Positions 15,948 through 24,903 of a stretch of DNA of 50,985 bases are shown here, piece after piece. Numbering within the stretch: the first letter of the stretch is position 1; each line of letters begins with the position of its first letter. Origin of the DNA: an uncultured Prevotellaceae bacterium (lineage in GTDB: Bacteria > Bacteroidota > Bacteroidia > Bacteroidales > Bacteroidaceae); assembly GCA_946626595.1 (NCBI GenBank), contig CAMOUQ010000008.1, forward strand, positions 1 through 50,985, given 5' to 3'. The notes below the pieces were generated by a model. It did not search any database. It had not been told where the DNA came from and was given only the letters and a program-made list of their open reading frames with translations. A program made the translations under genes and the position numbers.

Positions 15948-16838
15948 CTACTGTCCGCGGCCGGCGTTCGAACGGTTGCCGCGAGACTCGCCTCTGCTGG
16001 TTGTGCCTTCGGAGCGCGTGGGCGTGGAGGTGCGGCTGCTGGTGTTGGCCGGTTGCGACGAGCGCGAGCTGCTGTTGTACTGCGTATTGGTGCGGCTGTT
16101 GCTGGTCGATGCTCCGCGGTGCTCGCCGCTCGAGGTGCGGTTGTTGATGAGCGGGGTATTGCGGTTGCCGCTGTCGTCGCGATAGCGCGGGTCGGACGTA
16201 CGGTTCGAGCTGTTGCGGTTGCCGTAGTTGTTGTAGTCGGGCCGCTGGTTGCGGTCGCGCAGGTTCGTGCCGAAGTCGCTCTTGCGGTGGCTCGTGAAGT
16301 TCTGCGACCCCATGATGTGTCCGGAGCCCGTGTAGCGGTCGATGCCCTGATAGCGGTTGGCATAGTAGCCGTTGGAATAGTAGGCACGGCTGTGGGCACC
16401 GCGATAGTCGCGGAAGACGGAGGGCGCATCGAAGTAGAAGAACGAACGGTTGCTGTAGGTGGTGTAGATGCGGAAGTACCAACTGCCGCTGGTGGTGTAG
16501 ATGGGGCGATAGAAGTAGTCGCGTGCCATGAAGCGGATGTACTGGCCGGTCGACATGATGTAGCGCAGGTCGTCGTTACGCCAGTCGAGGTAGCGGTAGT
16601 AGGCATCGATGGCATCGTAGTAGCCATAGATGACATCGTCCATCAGATACGAAACCTTGCGGATGAAGTCGTAGTTGATCTCGTAGCAGTCGTCGTACTG
16701 CATGGGGGTGAAGTCGAGTTCGTAGGCCATGCGGTCGGTCAGGAAGCGAGCGTGGGTGCGTACCTTGCTGTTCGACATGGCCATGACGTTCAGGCTCAGG
16801 AGTGAGAACATCAGCGAAAGGAAAATTGTCTTTTTCAT
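15948..16838 (-). CDS. Secreted protein with Tyr/Asp-rich body and Ser/Asn/Arg-rich low-complexity tail
   Basis: This protein of about 296 residues has a signal peptide (MKKTIFLSLMFSLLSLNVMA). The ordered half (about 20-150) is rich in Tyr, Asp and Arg (YDDCYEINYDFIRKVSYL, DAYYRYLDWRNDDLRY). The second half (150-296) is low complexity: repeated N/S/R/T/G with GNRNSSNRTS and SSRSSQPANTSSRTSTP. A TTG three codons upstream is in frame, but the ATG gives the clean signal peptide. I do not recognise a characterised family. Similar hypothetical proteins with a tail of this kind occur in Prevotella and Bacteroides. The many Ser/Thr residues next to Asp/Asn could be O-glycosylation sites, which is inference only. 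Confidence 0.75.
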   Translation of the reverse strand: MKKTIFLSLMFSLLSLNVMAMSNSKVRTHARFLTDRMAYELDFTPMQYDDCYEINYDFIRKVSYLMDDVIYGYYDAIDAYYRYLDWRNDDLRYIMSTGQYIRFMARDYFYRPIYTTSGSWYFRIYTTYSNRSFFYFDAPSVFRDYRGAHSRAYYSNGYYANRYQGIDRYTGSGHIMGSQNFTSHRKSDFGTNLRDRNQRPDYNNYGNRNSSNRTSDPRYRDDSGNRNTPLINNRTSSGEHRGASTSNSRTNTQYNSSSRSSQPANTSSRTSTPTRSEGTTSRGESRGNRSNAGRGQ

Positions 16839-16922
16839 CGTACTCAAGTTTTAATAGTGCAACATCTTTAACAACTCTCTGCCTATTTGACGCCCATGGC
16901 GACAGAAGTTTAAGCCGCAGCG

Positions 16923-17990
16923 TTACTTTTTAGATTTTTTCACTTTTACGGGAGCCACGCCTTCCAGGGTGGGGCGAACGGGGCGGATGGTGCCGTCGGC
17001 ATTGAATTCCATGCGGTCGATGCACACCTGGCGGTGGAAGCCCGGACCGTTGGGCTGGGGCAGGAGGTAGTTCTTGTTGATGCGGTGGTAGACGATGTAC
17101 CACTCGTCGCGACCGGGTATCTGCAGCACGCTGTTGTGGGCCGGACCATAGATGTCCTTGGCAGGGTCCTGAATCAGTATGACGGGCTCCTTGGCCACCT
17201 CGATGGGGCCGAGGGGCGAGTCCGACGTGCCATAGGCCACGTGGTAGTTGGGCGAACCCGTGTCGTCGACACTCCAGAGGAAGTAGTACTTGCCCTGGCG
17301 GTAGAAGACGTAGGCACCCTCGCGGAAGGCATAGTCCTTGAGGCTGCCACCCTGCGGGGTGAGGTGGGTGATGGTCTCCTTCTTGATGCTCAGCATGTCG
17401 TCGTTGAGCTCGGCTCCGGCCATGAAACCGTTGCCCCAGTAGAGGAAGAACTTACCCGAGACGGGGTCTTGGAAGACGTCCACGTCGATGGCCTGTCCGC
17501 CACGAGCCTCGCGCGGCCGGTCTTCGTCGGTCACGATGGGTTCGCCCTGGTCAACGAATGGTCCCGTGGGATAGTCGGCCACAGCCACACCGATGGACTT
17601 GCGGTCGCGCTTCTTGTCGTGGCCGCTGTAGTAGAAATAGTATTTCCATCCGGCAGACGTCTTGCGCTCGATGATGCAGGGGGCCCAGGCATTGCCCGTG
17701 GCCCAAGACACCTGACTTGTACCCAGGTCGAGCATGATGCCCTCGTGGCGCCAGTCGGTCAGGTCCTTGCTGCTGAAGACGGTGAAGTAGTAACCGCCCC
17801 ATCCCGGTGCACCATCGGTGGTGGAGTAGATGTAGAACTTGCCCGTCTGCTCGGAGTAGAGCACTTCGGGGTCGGCATGGAACTCGGGGAGGATGGGGTT
17901 GCCCGACGTGCGGGCAACCTTGTCCTGTTTGGCTTGCAGCCCCACTGCACAGAGCAGGGCTGCAAGGGTAATCAGATGTCTTGTCTTCAT
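16923..17990 (-). CDS. Glycoside hydrolase family 43 enzyme (beta-xylosidase / alpha-L-arabinofuranosidase type)
   Basis: This 355-residue exported enzyme has a signal peptide (1-20) and a single five-bladed propeller. GH43 catalytic residues can be placed: the general base Asp40 in EFHADPEVLYS, the pKa-modulating Asp169 or Asp171 in QAIDVDVFQDP, and the general acid Glu224 in AFREGAYVFYRQGKYYFLWS. GPAHNSVLQIPGRDEWYIVY (about 282-301) contains the conserved His285. There is no C-terminal beta-sandwich, so it is a short GH43. The ATG lies 1 base after the stop of the 1366-residue multimodular gene, so they are co-transcribed. Substrate specificity (xylan, arabinan or galactan) cannot be told from sequence. 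Confidence 0.92.
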   Translation of the reverse strand: MKTRHLITLAALLCAVGLQAKQDKVARTSGNPILPEFHADPEVLYSEQTGKFYIYSTTDGAPGWGGYYFTVFSSKDLTDWRHEGIMLDLGTSQVSWATGNAWAPCIIERKTSAGWKYYFYYSGHDKKRDRKSIGVAVADYPTGPFVDQGEPIVTDEDRPREARGGQAIDVDVFQDPVSGKFFLYWGNGFMAGAELNDDMLSIKKETITHLTPQGGSLKDYAFREGAYVFYRQGKYYFLWSVDDTGSPNYHVAYGTSDSPLGPIEVAKEPVILIQDPAKDIYGPAHNSVLQIPGRDEWYIVYHRINKNYLLPQPNGPGFHRQVCIDRMEFNADGTIRPVRPTLEGVAPVKVKKSKK

Positions 17991-17991
17991 A

Positions 17992-20900
17992 TTACTTAAT
18001 CATAATTTTACGTACAGAGCCGTCAGGCATGCGGATGATGTTGATGCCGCGCTGGGGAACCGACAGGCGAGCGCCGCTGAGCGAGTAGATGCCCACGGGC
18101 ATGGCCAGGCCATTCTCCACGGCAGCGATGCCATTTCCCTCGCCTTCGCCGTTCAGCAAGTCGACGTTGTTGCCGCTGCCATAGTAGTAGAGGTTCCATT
18201 CGCCCACAACTTCGTAGTCGTTGGCATAGGTCTCGGTCTTCGACAGGCCGATGCGCACCTTACCGTCCGTGCCCACATAGAAGGGCAGTTCGTTCAGGTA
18301 GTAGCCGGCAGCAAAGTAGGCGGCTGTGGGTGTTGTTCCGTCGGGAGCATACTTGCCATTGCCCAGCGTGTAGCACTTCACGCCGTTGACGGGCTCGTCG
18401 GTGGCGTCCTCATAGAGGTTCATGACGGGCTTGGCATACTTCTCGGCAGCCGTCTGGGCGTACAGGGTGGTCAGGTGGGTCTCCTCGCCGTTCTTCACAC
18501 GGTCTTCTTCCTCATTGTAGTATCCGGCTCGGTAGTAGGTGTGGACGGTTACCTTGTAAGTACCCTCGCGCAGACCGGCCAGGTCCTGATACAGTTCGAA
18601 GCCGGCACGGTTGTACGATACGGTGAACTCCTTGTAGCCGTTCATCGGTGTGGTGGTCCAGCCCTCGATGGTGCCGTCGTTCTTCGAGCCGCGCGTGGGG
18701 TCGAAGGTGTTGTTCACGATCAGCGTCGACAGGTCTTGCTCTTCACCCAGGCCTTCCTGCTCCTCGCCCATGTACCAGAGTTCCCATGCGCCCACAACCT
18801 CGTAGTCGTTGGCATAGGTCTCGGTCTTCGACAGGCCGATGGTCACCTCGCCGTCCTCGGGAACGGTGAAGCGCAGTTCGTTCAGGTAGTATCCGGCAGC
18901 AAAGTAGGCAGCCGTGGGCGTTGTTCCGTCGGGAGCATACTTGCCGTTGCTCAGCGTGTAGCACTTCACTCCGTTGACGGGTTCGTCGGTAGCGTCCTCG
19001 CAGAGGTTCTTCACCTTCGTCTCGAAGCGGTCGTCGCTCGTCTGGGCGTACAGGGTGGTCAGGTGAGTCTCCTCGCCGTTCTTTATGCGGTCTTCTTCCT
19101 CATTGTAGTATCCGGCACGGTAGTACGTGTGTACGGTCACCTTGTACTTGCCCTTGGGCAGGCCCGTAAGTTTCTGGTTCAGTTCGAAGCCGGCACGGTT
19201 GTACGACACGGTGAACTCCTTGTAGCCATTCATGGCCGTGGTGGTCCAGCCTTCAATCTTCTGGTCGTTCTTCGAGCCACGTTCGGGGTCAAAGTTCGGG
19301 TTCACGATAGCCGATGTGTAGTCTACGGGATTCTCCTCGCTGGCAACTTCGTCGTCGGGGAACAGAATCTTCACTACCATGGCGTTTATGGTCGTGGTGG
19401 CCTCCTCGGCCTCGGCCGTGTTGTACGACTGTGCACGATAGGCGGCATCCACCTCGTTAAACAGGGCTTGGGCCTCCTTGATGACGCTGTCCGAAGCCTT
19501 CTCGTTGCCCAGGATGGCCTGGTCGAGATTGAACAGGGCCACCCACAACTTCTGGTATGCCTCTGCGCCCAGGTCGACGTCCTCGATGGTCTTCTTCAGG
19601 TCGATAAGAGCCTGATACAACTCGTCGTCAGAGCAAGTCGTGGCAAACGTGGCGGCTGCGTCCATTGCATTCAGTTCGGGCTTGCCGCAATAGAGAGCCA
19701 GTTTCTCGTTCACGATGACGACGGTGCTCTCGATGACCTCCTTCAGGGCCTCGGTATTCTTGGAACGGAAAATCAGTTTCACGGGACCTACCCATGCCAC
19801 GCAGTTGTCGTCGGTGCGCAGGTTATTCTTGAATCCGATGCGCATGGTGCCGTCGGTGACGATGCCATAGGCATGAGCGGCATACTTGCCGGCCTGGAAG
19901 TGGATGGAAGCACCCGAGGCACTGTTGGGGCCGTAGCCCTGACCCTGGTAGCGGGCATCGTCGGAGGCCAGAGCCTCTTCAGACAAGTCGGCCAGGATGC
20001 TGGGCATGCGAGTCTCATAGTTATTGATGTAGGCAAAAGCCTTGGCCTTCTCGGCCAGTTCCTCCTGCGAGGCATCGGAACCCGTGGGACGGAACAGTCC
20101 GTTGTAACTCAGTTCGTACAGGCCATTCTGCAGTCCGCCCAGTTCCTGATAGACGTCGAACACTACGTTCCAGCCCTGCATCACCTGCATGTTGTCGGGG
20201 GCCAGCGTCACGTTGTTGCCGTATGTCCAGCCCGTCGTGTCGGCGAAGTTGGGGTTCTTCAGCATAGCCGTGCAGTCGTCGCCGTCGGCCATGCTGTTGG
20301 CCATGGCATCGTTCCATATTTTGTCGAGATAAGCCTCCTCGGCCTTCAGTTCCTCGGGATTCAGCGTACCGTTGATGAGGATGTAGTCGGCACTGCCGCG
20401 ACCGTTGAATCCCTCCTCGCTCTCGCTGCTCAGATAGTCGGCCAGCAGGGCAACCTCGTCGGAGTCGCTGGTCTTGTTGTTGAGCCAAGCCTTGGCCTCG
20501 TCGAATACCTTCTTGAAGGCATCGTAGGCATTGATGCTGGTCTGCAGTTCGCGGTATGTCTCGTTGTACTTGCTGATAGCCGTCACGATGTCGGCAGCGG
20601 CAGTGGCCTCGGTCAGGGCATTTTTGGCAGCCTTGTAGGCTTCGTAGACGCTGTGCTGGTAGTATATCTCGGGAGCATTCTCGATGACCTCCTCCAGGTC
20701 GACATTCTTCTCCAAGAGTTGCTTGGCGGCCTCCTGATAGGTGGCATCCGAACTGCCGGCGTAGAGCAACGCCCAGTCGTCCCAGATGGCCCAGTCGTCG
20801 CCGATGGTCTGTGTCTTGCGCACGCCGATGGTCAGTTTGCCGTCGTTGACAAAGGCCAGCAGGCTGGTGGGTTCGTACTGTCCGGCCTGCATGTAGACGG

Positions 20901-22092
20901 CGGCCGTCTCCATGTTGTTGGGCACATATCCGTGCTGTGTGTTTACGGTGCCGGTCGAGCCCTCTGGTATCTCAGCCGACGCGCCAGAGTTCTGCAGGGG
21001 GAAGGCAGCCTCGTCTTTGTACCAGTCGTTGCCGATGTAGAGTTTGAAGTTCTCGAAGTCCTCACCGCCTATGCCGTCCTCCTGTTGCTGCGAGTAGTGC
21101 TGAGCATCCAGGTCGTTGGAGCCGGAACGATAGTAGCCTGTTGCCATCACCAGGTAAACGCCATTGGGCAGGTTCGTCAGGTCCTGATAGTGGTCGATGG
21201 TGCCGTTGTAGCGCTCGGCATTGCCAAAGAACTGGAACCCGGGCACGTCGCCGCTCCATCCTTCATTATTATTATATTTATAAGAAGGATTGACGATGAA
21301 GGCTGCCGTGACGTCGACGGGCGATTCGATGCTGCCGGCCAACAGGGCCAGTTGCTTGCAGGCCTCGCGCAGTTGGTCGAGTGTGCTGTTGGTGTTGTTG
21401 TACACCTTTTCCACCTCGGCAACGTCGGCCGAGGGATTGTCCGTCTTCACCTGTTCGAGGGCTGCTCCCAGTCCCAGGGCCACCTCGTAGCGCTCGGTGT
21501 TGAGCATGTAGGCTGCGTAGTCGGTAGGCGAAACAAATATCCAGCGCACCAGGAACTCCTCGGGTGCGAATCCGCCTTCCACCTCAGCCACGTTCAGGTA
21601 CAGGCGGTTGTCGTTGTTCACGGGCTTCATGCCGATGAAACTCTCGGTGCTGGCCGAGGGCTGCATCTTGTAGACGTTGTCGCCCTGTTCCACGAAGGCA
21701 AATCCGCCAAACTGCTTGGCTTCATCGCTGTCCGCGGCGCGGTCTACCCAGAAGTTGGAGGCATCGCTCATGAACATGACGCCGTTCTGGCCCTTCATGC
21801 CACCGTCCTCGATGGCATTCCAGATGAAGTAGGAACGACCGTCCCATTCCAGACCATCGTAGGCGTACTCCTTGAGCCACAACTTGTGGCCGTGCATGGG
21901 CACGACGCTGGCACGTGTGCCCCAGTCGTTGGCGCCGCAGAGGAATCCCTCGGCATCCAGGTTGTACAGATAGCAATAATTCTCCGCAGAACCCGTGACC
22001 AGAGGTTGTCCCTTGGGCACGGGCTTTGTCCATTGTGCACTGGCTGCCAGACTTGCGACCATGACAGCCAAGGTTAGTAGTAGTTTCTTCAT
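17992..22092 (-). CDS. Large multimodular secreted protein with four carbohydrate-binding-like modules
   Basis: This 1366-residue protein has a signal peptide (MKKLLLTLAVMVASLAASAQ). Its N-terminal domain (21-250) is followed by four jelly-roll-like modules at about 262-447, 607-776, 926-1111 and 1120-1305. Each opens with an IVNPNF-type motif and contains a GWTTT or GW segment, G.YKVTVHTYYRAG and GLSKTETYANDYEVVG-like ends. Helical FIVAR-like spacers separate modules 1-3. Modules 3 and 4 are a 194-residue tandem duplication. The C-terminus GIYSLSGARLSVPQRGINII then RMPDGSVRKIMIK resembles the Prevotella-type terminal segment related to type IX secretion tails. No catalytic domain is seen. 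The GH43 gene follows after 1 base, so it is probably a glycan-binding or surface partner of that enzyme. Confidence 0.75.
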   Translation of the reverse strand: MKKLLLTLAVMVASLAASAQWTKPVPKGQPLVTGSAENYCYLYNLDAEGFLCGANDWGTRASVVPMHGHKLWLKEYAYDGLEWDGRSYFIWNAIEDGGMKGQNGVMFMSDASNFWVDRAADSDEAKQFGGFAFVEQGDNVYKMQPSASTESFIGMKPVNNDNRLYLNVAEVEGGFAPEEFLVRWIFVSPTDYAAYMLNTERYEVALGLGAALEQVKTDNPSADVAEVEKVYNNTNSTLDQLREACKQLALLAGSIESPVDVTAAFIVNPSYKYNNNEGWSGDVPGFQFFGNAERYNGTIDHYQDLTNLPNGVYLVMATGYYRSGSNDLDAQHYSQQQEDGIGGEDFENFKLYIGNDWYKDEAAFPLQNSGASAEIPEGSTGTVNTQHGYVPNNMETAAVYMQAGQYEPTSLLAFVNDGKLTIGVRKTQTIGDDWAIWDDWALLYAGSSDATYQEAAKQLLEKNVDLEEVIENAPEIYYQHSVYEAYKAAKNALTEATAAADIVTAISKYNETYRELQTSINAYDAFKKVFDEAKAWLNNKTSDSDEVALLADYLSSESEEGFNGRGSADYILINGTLNPEELKAEEAYLDKIWNDAMANSMADGDDCTAMLKNPNFADTTGWTYGNNVTLAPDNMQVMQGWNVVFDVYQELGGLQNGLYELSYNGLFRPTGSDASQEELAEKAKAFAYINNYETRMPSILADLSEEALASDDARYQGQGYGPNSASGASIHFQAGKYAAHAYGIVTDGTMRIGFKNNLRTDDNCVAWVGPVKLIFRSKNTEALKEVIESTVVIVNEKLALYCGKPELNAMDAAATFATTCSDDELYQALIDLKKTIEDVDLGAEAYQKLWVALFNLDQAILGNEKASDSVIKEAQALFNEVDAAYRAQSYNTAEAEEATTTINAMVVKILFPDDEVASEENPVDYTSAIVNPNFDPERGSKNDQKIEGWTTTAMNGYKEFTVSYNRAGFELNQKLTGLPKGKYKVTVHTYYRAGYYNEEEDRIKNGEETHLTTLYAQTSDDRFETKVKNLCEDATDEPVNGVKCYTLSNGKYAPDGTTPTAAYFAAGYYLNELRFTVPEDGEVTIGLSKTETYANDYEVVGAWELWYMGEEQEGLGEEQDLSTLIVNNTFDPTRGSKNDGTIEGWTTTPMNGYKEFTVSYNRAGFELYQDLAGLREGTYKVTVHTYYRAGYYNEEEDRVKNGEETHLTTLYAQTAAEKYAKPVMNLYEDATDEPVNGVKCYTLGNGKYAPDGTTPTAAYFAAGYYLNELPFYVGTDGKVRIGLSKTETYANDYEVVGEWNLYYYGSGNNVDLLNGEGEGNGIAAVENGLAMPVGIYSLSGARLSVPQRGINIIRMPDGSVRKIMIK
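18160..19323 (-). repeat. Two 582-bp tandem intragenic repeats encoding modules 3 and 4
   Basis: Corresponding sites are exactly 582 bases apart; for example the motif encoding GVKCYTL occurs near 18376 and 18958. The repeats run at about 18160-18741 and 18742-19323. Long stretches are identical at the DNA level, which indicates a recent duplication or ongoing conversion. Confidence 0.85.
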
Positions 22093-22133
22093 AGTTAGTT
22101 AGATTTTAGTTATGAAAAGATTAGTTATTCGGT

Positions 22134-23189
22134 TTAGTTCGATTCTCGGTAGAAGTCCAGCACGTCCATGATTTCCTCGCGTGTGGCCGTCTGGTTGATG
22201 CGTATGTCGCCGACGTTGCCGAGCAGTGTGAAGTTGACCTGCCCGGCCGTATTCTTCTTGTCGTGCGTCATGAGTTCGTACAGTTGGTCGTATTGCTTGC
22301 AGGTGTAGGGGAACGTGCCGTAAGCCTCGCGAATGAAGGTCGCCGTCTGGTGCAGCTTGTCTGTGGGGAAGCCCACGCGGCGGGCGCTCAGGTAGAGCTC
22401 GCACACCAGTCCCCAGGCCACGGCGTAGCCATGCAGCACGGTGCGGTTCTCCCTCATGGCCAGGCTCTCGAAAGCGTGCCCGATGGTATGCCCCAGGTTC
22501 AGTGCCTTGCGGATGCCGTGCTCCAGGGGGTCCTCCTCCACGATGCGTTCCTTTATGGCCACACTCTTGGCCACCAGTCGGCCCAGCGCGCGGTAGTCGA
22601 CGTGTTGCAGGTCGAAGCGCAGCAGTTCGGCCCAGTTCTCCTCGGAGCTTATCAGTCCGTGCTTCAGCATCTCGGCATAGCCCGAGGCCAGGTTGGCATA
22701 GTCCAGCGTATGCAGGAATTCGGCATCCAGGATGACGGTGTCGGCACAGTTGAACACGCCGATCTCATTCTTCAGTCCGCCGAAGTTGATGCCCGTCTTG
22801 CCGCCCACCGAGGCGTCGACCATCGAGAGCAGGGTGGTGGGCACATTGATGTAGGCGATGCCGCGCTTGAACGTGCTGGCCGCAAAGCCTCCCAGGTCCG
22901 TCACCATGCCGCCTCCCAGGCATACCATCAGCGAATGGCGAGTGGCACCGCCCTGTTGCAACTGCGTCCACACGTGGGTCAGCGACTCCAGGGTCTTGTT
23001 CTCGTCGGTGGCTCCGATGGTTATCATCCGCGCCTCTTCCATGCAGGCCAGACTGCTCACCAGCGGCCAGCACAGACGGAGCGTGTTCTCGTCGGTCAGC
23101 ACAAACAGGCGGTCGTAGTCCACCTTGCGCATCGCAGCGGTCAGCGTCTGCTCCAAATTCTCGCTCAATACGACTTCTTGCTTCGTCAT
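22134..23189 (-). CDS. aroB: 3-dehydroquinate synthase
   Basis: This 351-residue cytoplasmic enzyme converts DAHP to 3-dehydroquinate, the second step of the shikimate pathway, using NAD+ and a divalent metal. The NAD-binding core reads CLGGGMVTDLGGFAASTFKR (about 92-111), followed by VPTTLLSMVDASVGGKTGIN. Metal ligands are expected at the Glu of SGYAEMLKHGL and the histidines of LNLGHTIGHAFE and the later LHGYAVAWG. All are present. It is slightly shorter than E. coli AroB but complete. It shares a divergent promoter region with the first FKBP gene. The 1366-residue gene starts 41 bases after its stop, so read-through is possible. Confidence 0.97.
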   Translation of the reverse strand: MTKQEVVLSENLEQTLTAAMRKVDYDRLFVLTDENTLRLCWPLVSSLACMEEARMITIGATDENKTLESLTHVWTQLQQGGATRHSLMVCLGGGMVTDLGGFAASTFKRGIAYINVPTTLLSMVDASVGGKTGINFGGLKNEIGVFNCADTVILDAEFLHTLDYANLASGYAEMLKHGLISSEENWAELLRFDLQHVDYRALGRLVAKSVAIKERIVEEDPLEHGIRKALNLGHTIGHAFESLAMRENRTVLHGYAVAWGLVCELYLSARRVGFPTDKLHQTATFIREAYGTFPYTCKQYDQLYELMTHDKKNTAGQVNFTLLGNVGDIRINQTATREEIMDVLDFYRESN

Positions 23190-23208
23190 TTCTTACATTT
23201 TATTCATG

Positions 23209-23239
23209 CAAACTTACGTATTTTTTCCGACACAGACAA
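23209..23239 (-). promoter_or_regulatory. aroB: aroB promoter
   Basis: TAAGTTTG on minus at 23209-23216 is preceded after exactly 20 bases by TTG at 23237-23239. It lies 20 bases upstream of the aroB ATG. Confidence 0.75.
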
Positions 23240-23301
23240 TTATTTATGTTATTTTTCATTAAAAAGGAGCGCGATTGCGCACGTATTACGTGGAAAATGT
23301 G

Positions 23302-23309
23302 TAACTTTG
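23302..23309 (+). promoter_or_regulatory. -7 promoter box of the FKBP cluster
   Basis: TAACTTTG lies 40 bases upstream of the first FKBP start. A TTG at 23275-23277 is the nearest -33 candidate, but its spacing of 24 bases is longer than usual. Confidence 0.55.
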
Positions 23310-23348
23310 CACCTCGAAAAAGTATTCTATATCATAACGGAAAGAGAA

Positions 23349-23933
23349 ATGGACAAAATCAGTTACGCTCTTGGACTGGGCATCGGCCAGCAGTTGAAGA
23401 GCATGAATATCAAGGGTTTCAATCTCAGCGAATTCTCGCGCAGCATCAGTCAGGTGATGGAGGGCCAGCCCACCGACATGACTGCCCGTGAGGCGCAGGA
23501 AATGCTGAATGCATACTTTGCCGACAAGGCTGCCGAGGAGGCTCAGCAGGCCATTGCCGACGGTAAGGTGTTCCTGGAGAACAACGGCAAGCGCGAGGGC
23601 GTCGTCACCACGAAGAGCGGTCTGCAGTACGAGGTGCTGCAGGAGGGCACGGGCCGCAGTCCCAAGGCCACCGACAAGGTGCGCTGCCACTACGAAGGCC
23701 GTTTGCTCGACGGCAGTGTCTTCGACAGCTCGTACAGCCGCAACGAGCCTGCCGACTTTGGCCTCAATCAGGTCATCGCCGGCTGGACCGAGGGTGTGCA
23801 GCTCATGAAGGAAGGTGCCAAGTTCCGCTTCTTCATCCCCTATCTCCTGGGCTATGGCGAACGCGGTGCAGGCAGCAGCATTCCTCCCTATTCCACGCTC
23901 ATCTTCGACGTGGAACTCCTGAAGGTTCTTTAA
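23349..23933 (+). CDS. FKBP-type peptidyl-prolyl cis-trans isomerase (no signal peptide)
   Basis: This 194-residue protein begins at MDKISYALGLGIGQQLKSMN. The frame is open further upstream, but that stretch lies antisense to aroB and across the promoter, so the ATG at 23349 is used. The N-terminal helical dimerisation segment is about 1-85 and the FKBP domain about 100-194. Binding-pocket residues are visible: the Tyr of CHYEGRLLDG, FDSSYSRNEPADF, VIAGW, LGYG, IPPYSTLIFDVELL. The layout is Mip/FkpA-like, but with no export signal it should act in the cytoplasm. It is first of three FKBP genes in a row. Confidence 0.93.
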   Translation: MDKISYALGLGIGQQLKSMNIKGFNLSEFSRSISQVMEGQPTDMTAREAQEMLNAYFADKAAEEAQQAIADGKVFLENNGKREGVVTTKSGLQYEVLQEGTGRSPKATDKVRCHYEGRLLDGSVFDSSYSRNEPADFGLNQVIAGWTEGVQLMKEGAKFRFFIPYLLGYGERGAGSSIPPYSTLIFDVELLKVL

Positions 23934-24030
23934 GAATCAGCTTATTCGGCTCATCCAGAATATTCAGAAAAACTCAGAATCCTCAGAAAATTCAGACAAC
24001 AATTATAAACAACTATAAACTCATAAAACA

Positions 24031-24900
24031 ATGAAAAAACTTAGTTATCTCTTTGTAGCCGTAGTGGCTGCAGTGATTGCCTCTTGTGGCAACGGCACTC
24101 CGAAGGCCGATCTGAAGACCGACATCGACACACTCTCCTATGCCATCGGTATGGCTCAGACTCAGGGTCTGAAGGAGTATCTGAACCGCATGGGTGTGGA
24201 CAGCACCTATATGGACCAGTTCATCAAGGGTCTGAACGAAGGTGCCAATGCCGGTGACGACAAGAAGAAGACCGCCTACTTCATGGGCATCCAGATTGGT
24301 CAGCAAATCAGTCAGCAGATGATCAAGGGCATCAACTACGAAATCTTCGGCGAGGACTCTACCCAGACCATCAGCCTGAAGAACTTCATGGCAGGTTTCG
24401 TCAGCGGTGCCCTCGAGAAGGGTGGCCTGATGACCGTAGAGGAGGCTCAGGGCACCGCTCGCACCAAGCAGCAGGAAATCAAGAAGGCCCAGATGGAGAA
24501 GGTTTACGGCCCCTGGCGTCAGGAGAACGAAGCCTTCATGGCCAAGATTGCCAAGAAGGAAGGCATCTCTAAGCTCGAGAACGGCGTTTACTACGAAGTC
24601 ATCGAGGAAGGTAAGGGCGCCATTCCCGCCGACACCAGCCGCGTGAAGGTAAACTACGAGGGTAAGCTCATCAACGACACCATCTTCGACAGCTCTTACA
24701 AGCGCAACGAGCCCACAACCTTCCGTTGCAACCAGGTCATCCCCGGTTGGACCAACGCACTGACCCACATGCCCGTCGGCTCTAAGTGGAAGGTTTACAT
24801 TCCTCAGGACCAGGCCTATGGCGATCGCGAAGCCGGTGGCGTCATCAAGCCCTTCTCCGCTCTTGTATTCACCATCGAACTGCTTAGCATTGAGAAGTAA
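24031..24900 (+). CDS. FKBP-type peptidyl-prolyl isomerase lipoprotein
   Basis: This 289-residue protein has a lipoprotein signal: MKKLSYLFVAVVAAVIASCG gives the lipobox IASC with Cys19. An N-terminal Mip-like dimerisation domain (about 28-180) contains DTLSYAIGMAQTQGLKEYLN and two long helices. The C-terminal FKBP domain (about 195-289) contains VNYEGKLINDTIFDSSYKR, QVIPGW, AYGDREAGGVIKPFSALVF and TIELLSIEK. It should fold proteins in the periplasm, anchored to a membrane. It starts 97 bases after the first FKBP gene; that gap holds short TCAGAA-rich direct repeats and no clear promoter. The next FKBP gene follows after 3 bases. Confidence 0.93.
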   Translation: MKKLSYLFVAVVAAVIASCGNGTPKADLKTDIDTLSYAIGMAQTQGLKEYLNRMGVDSTYMDQFIKGLNEGANAGDDKKKTAYFMGIQIGQQISQQMIKGINYEIFGEDSTQTISLKNFMAGFVSGALEKGGLMTVEEAQGTARTKQQEIKKAQMEKVYGPWRQENEAFMAKIAKKEGISKLENGVYYEVIEEGKGAIPADTSRVKVNYEGKLINDTIFDSSYKRNEPTTFRCNQVIPGWTNALTHMPVGSKWKVYIPQDQAYGDREAGGVIKPFSALVFTIELLSIEK

Positions 24901-24903
24901 GCC

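Noticed and set aside
17893..22077. An open frame of 1394 codons on the plus strand opposite the multimodular secreted protein
   Set aside because: It mirrors the minus-strand gene, which has a signal peptide, repeats and recognised modules. The antisense frame has no recognisable domain and is explained by codon bias.
22263..23348. Longer upstream reading frame in front of the first FKBP gene
   Set aside because: It is antisense to aroB and runs through both promoters; the ATG at 23349 gives the normal family N-terminus.
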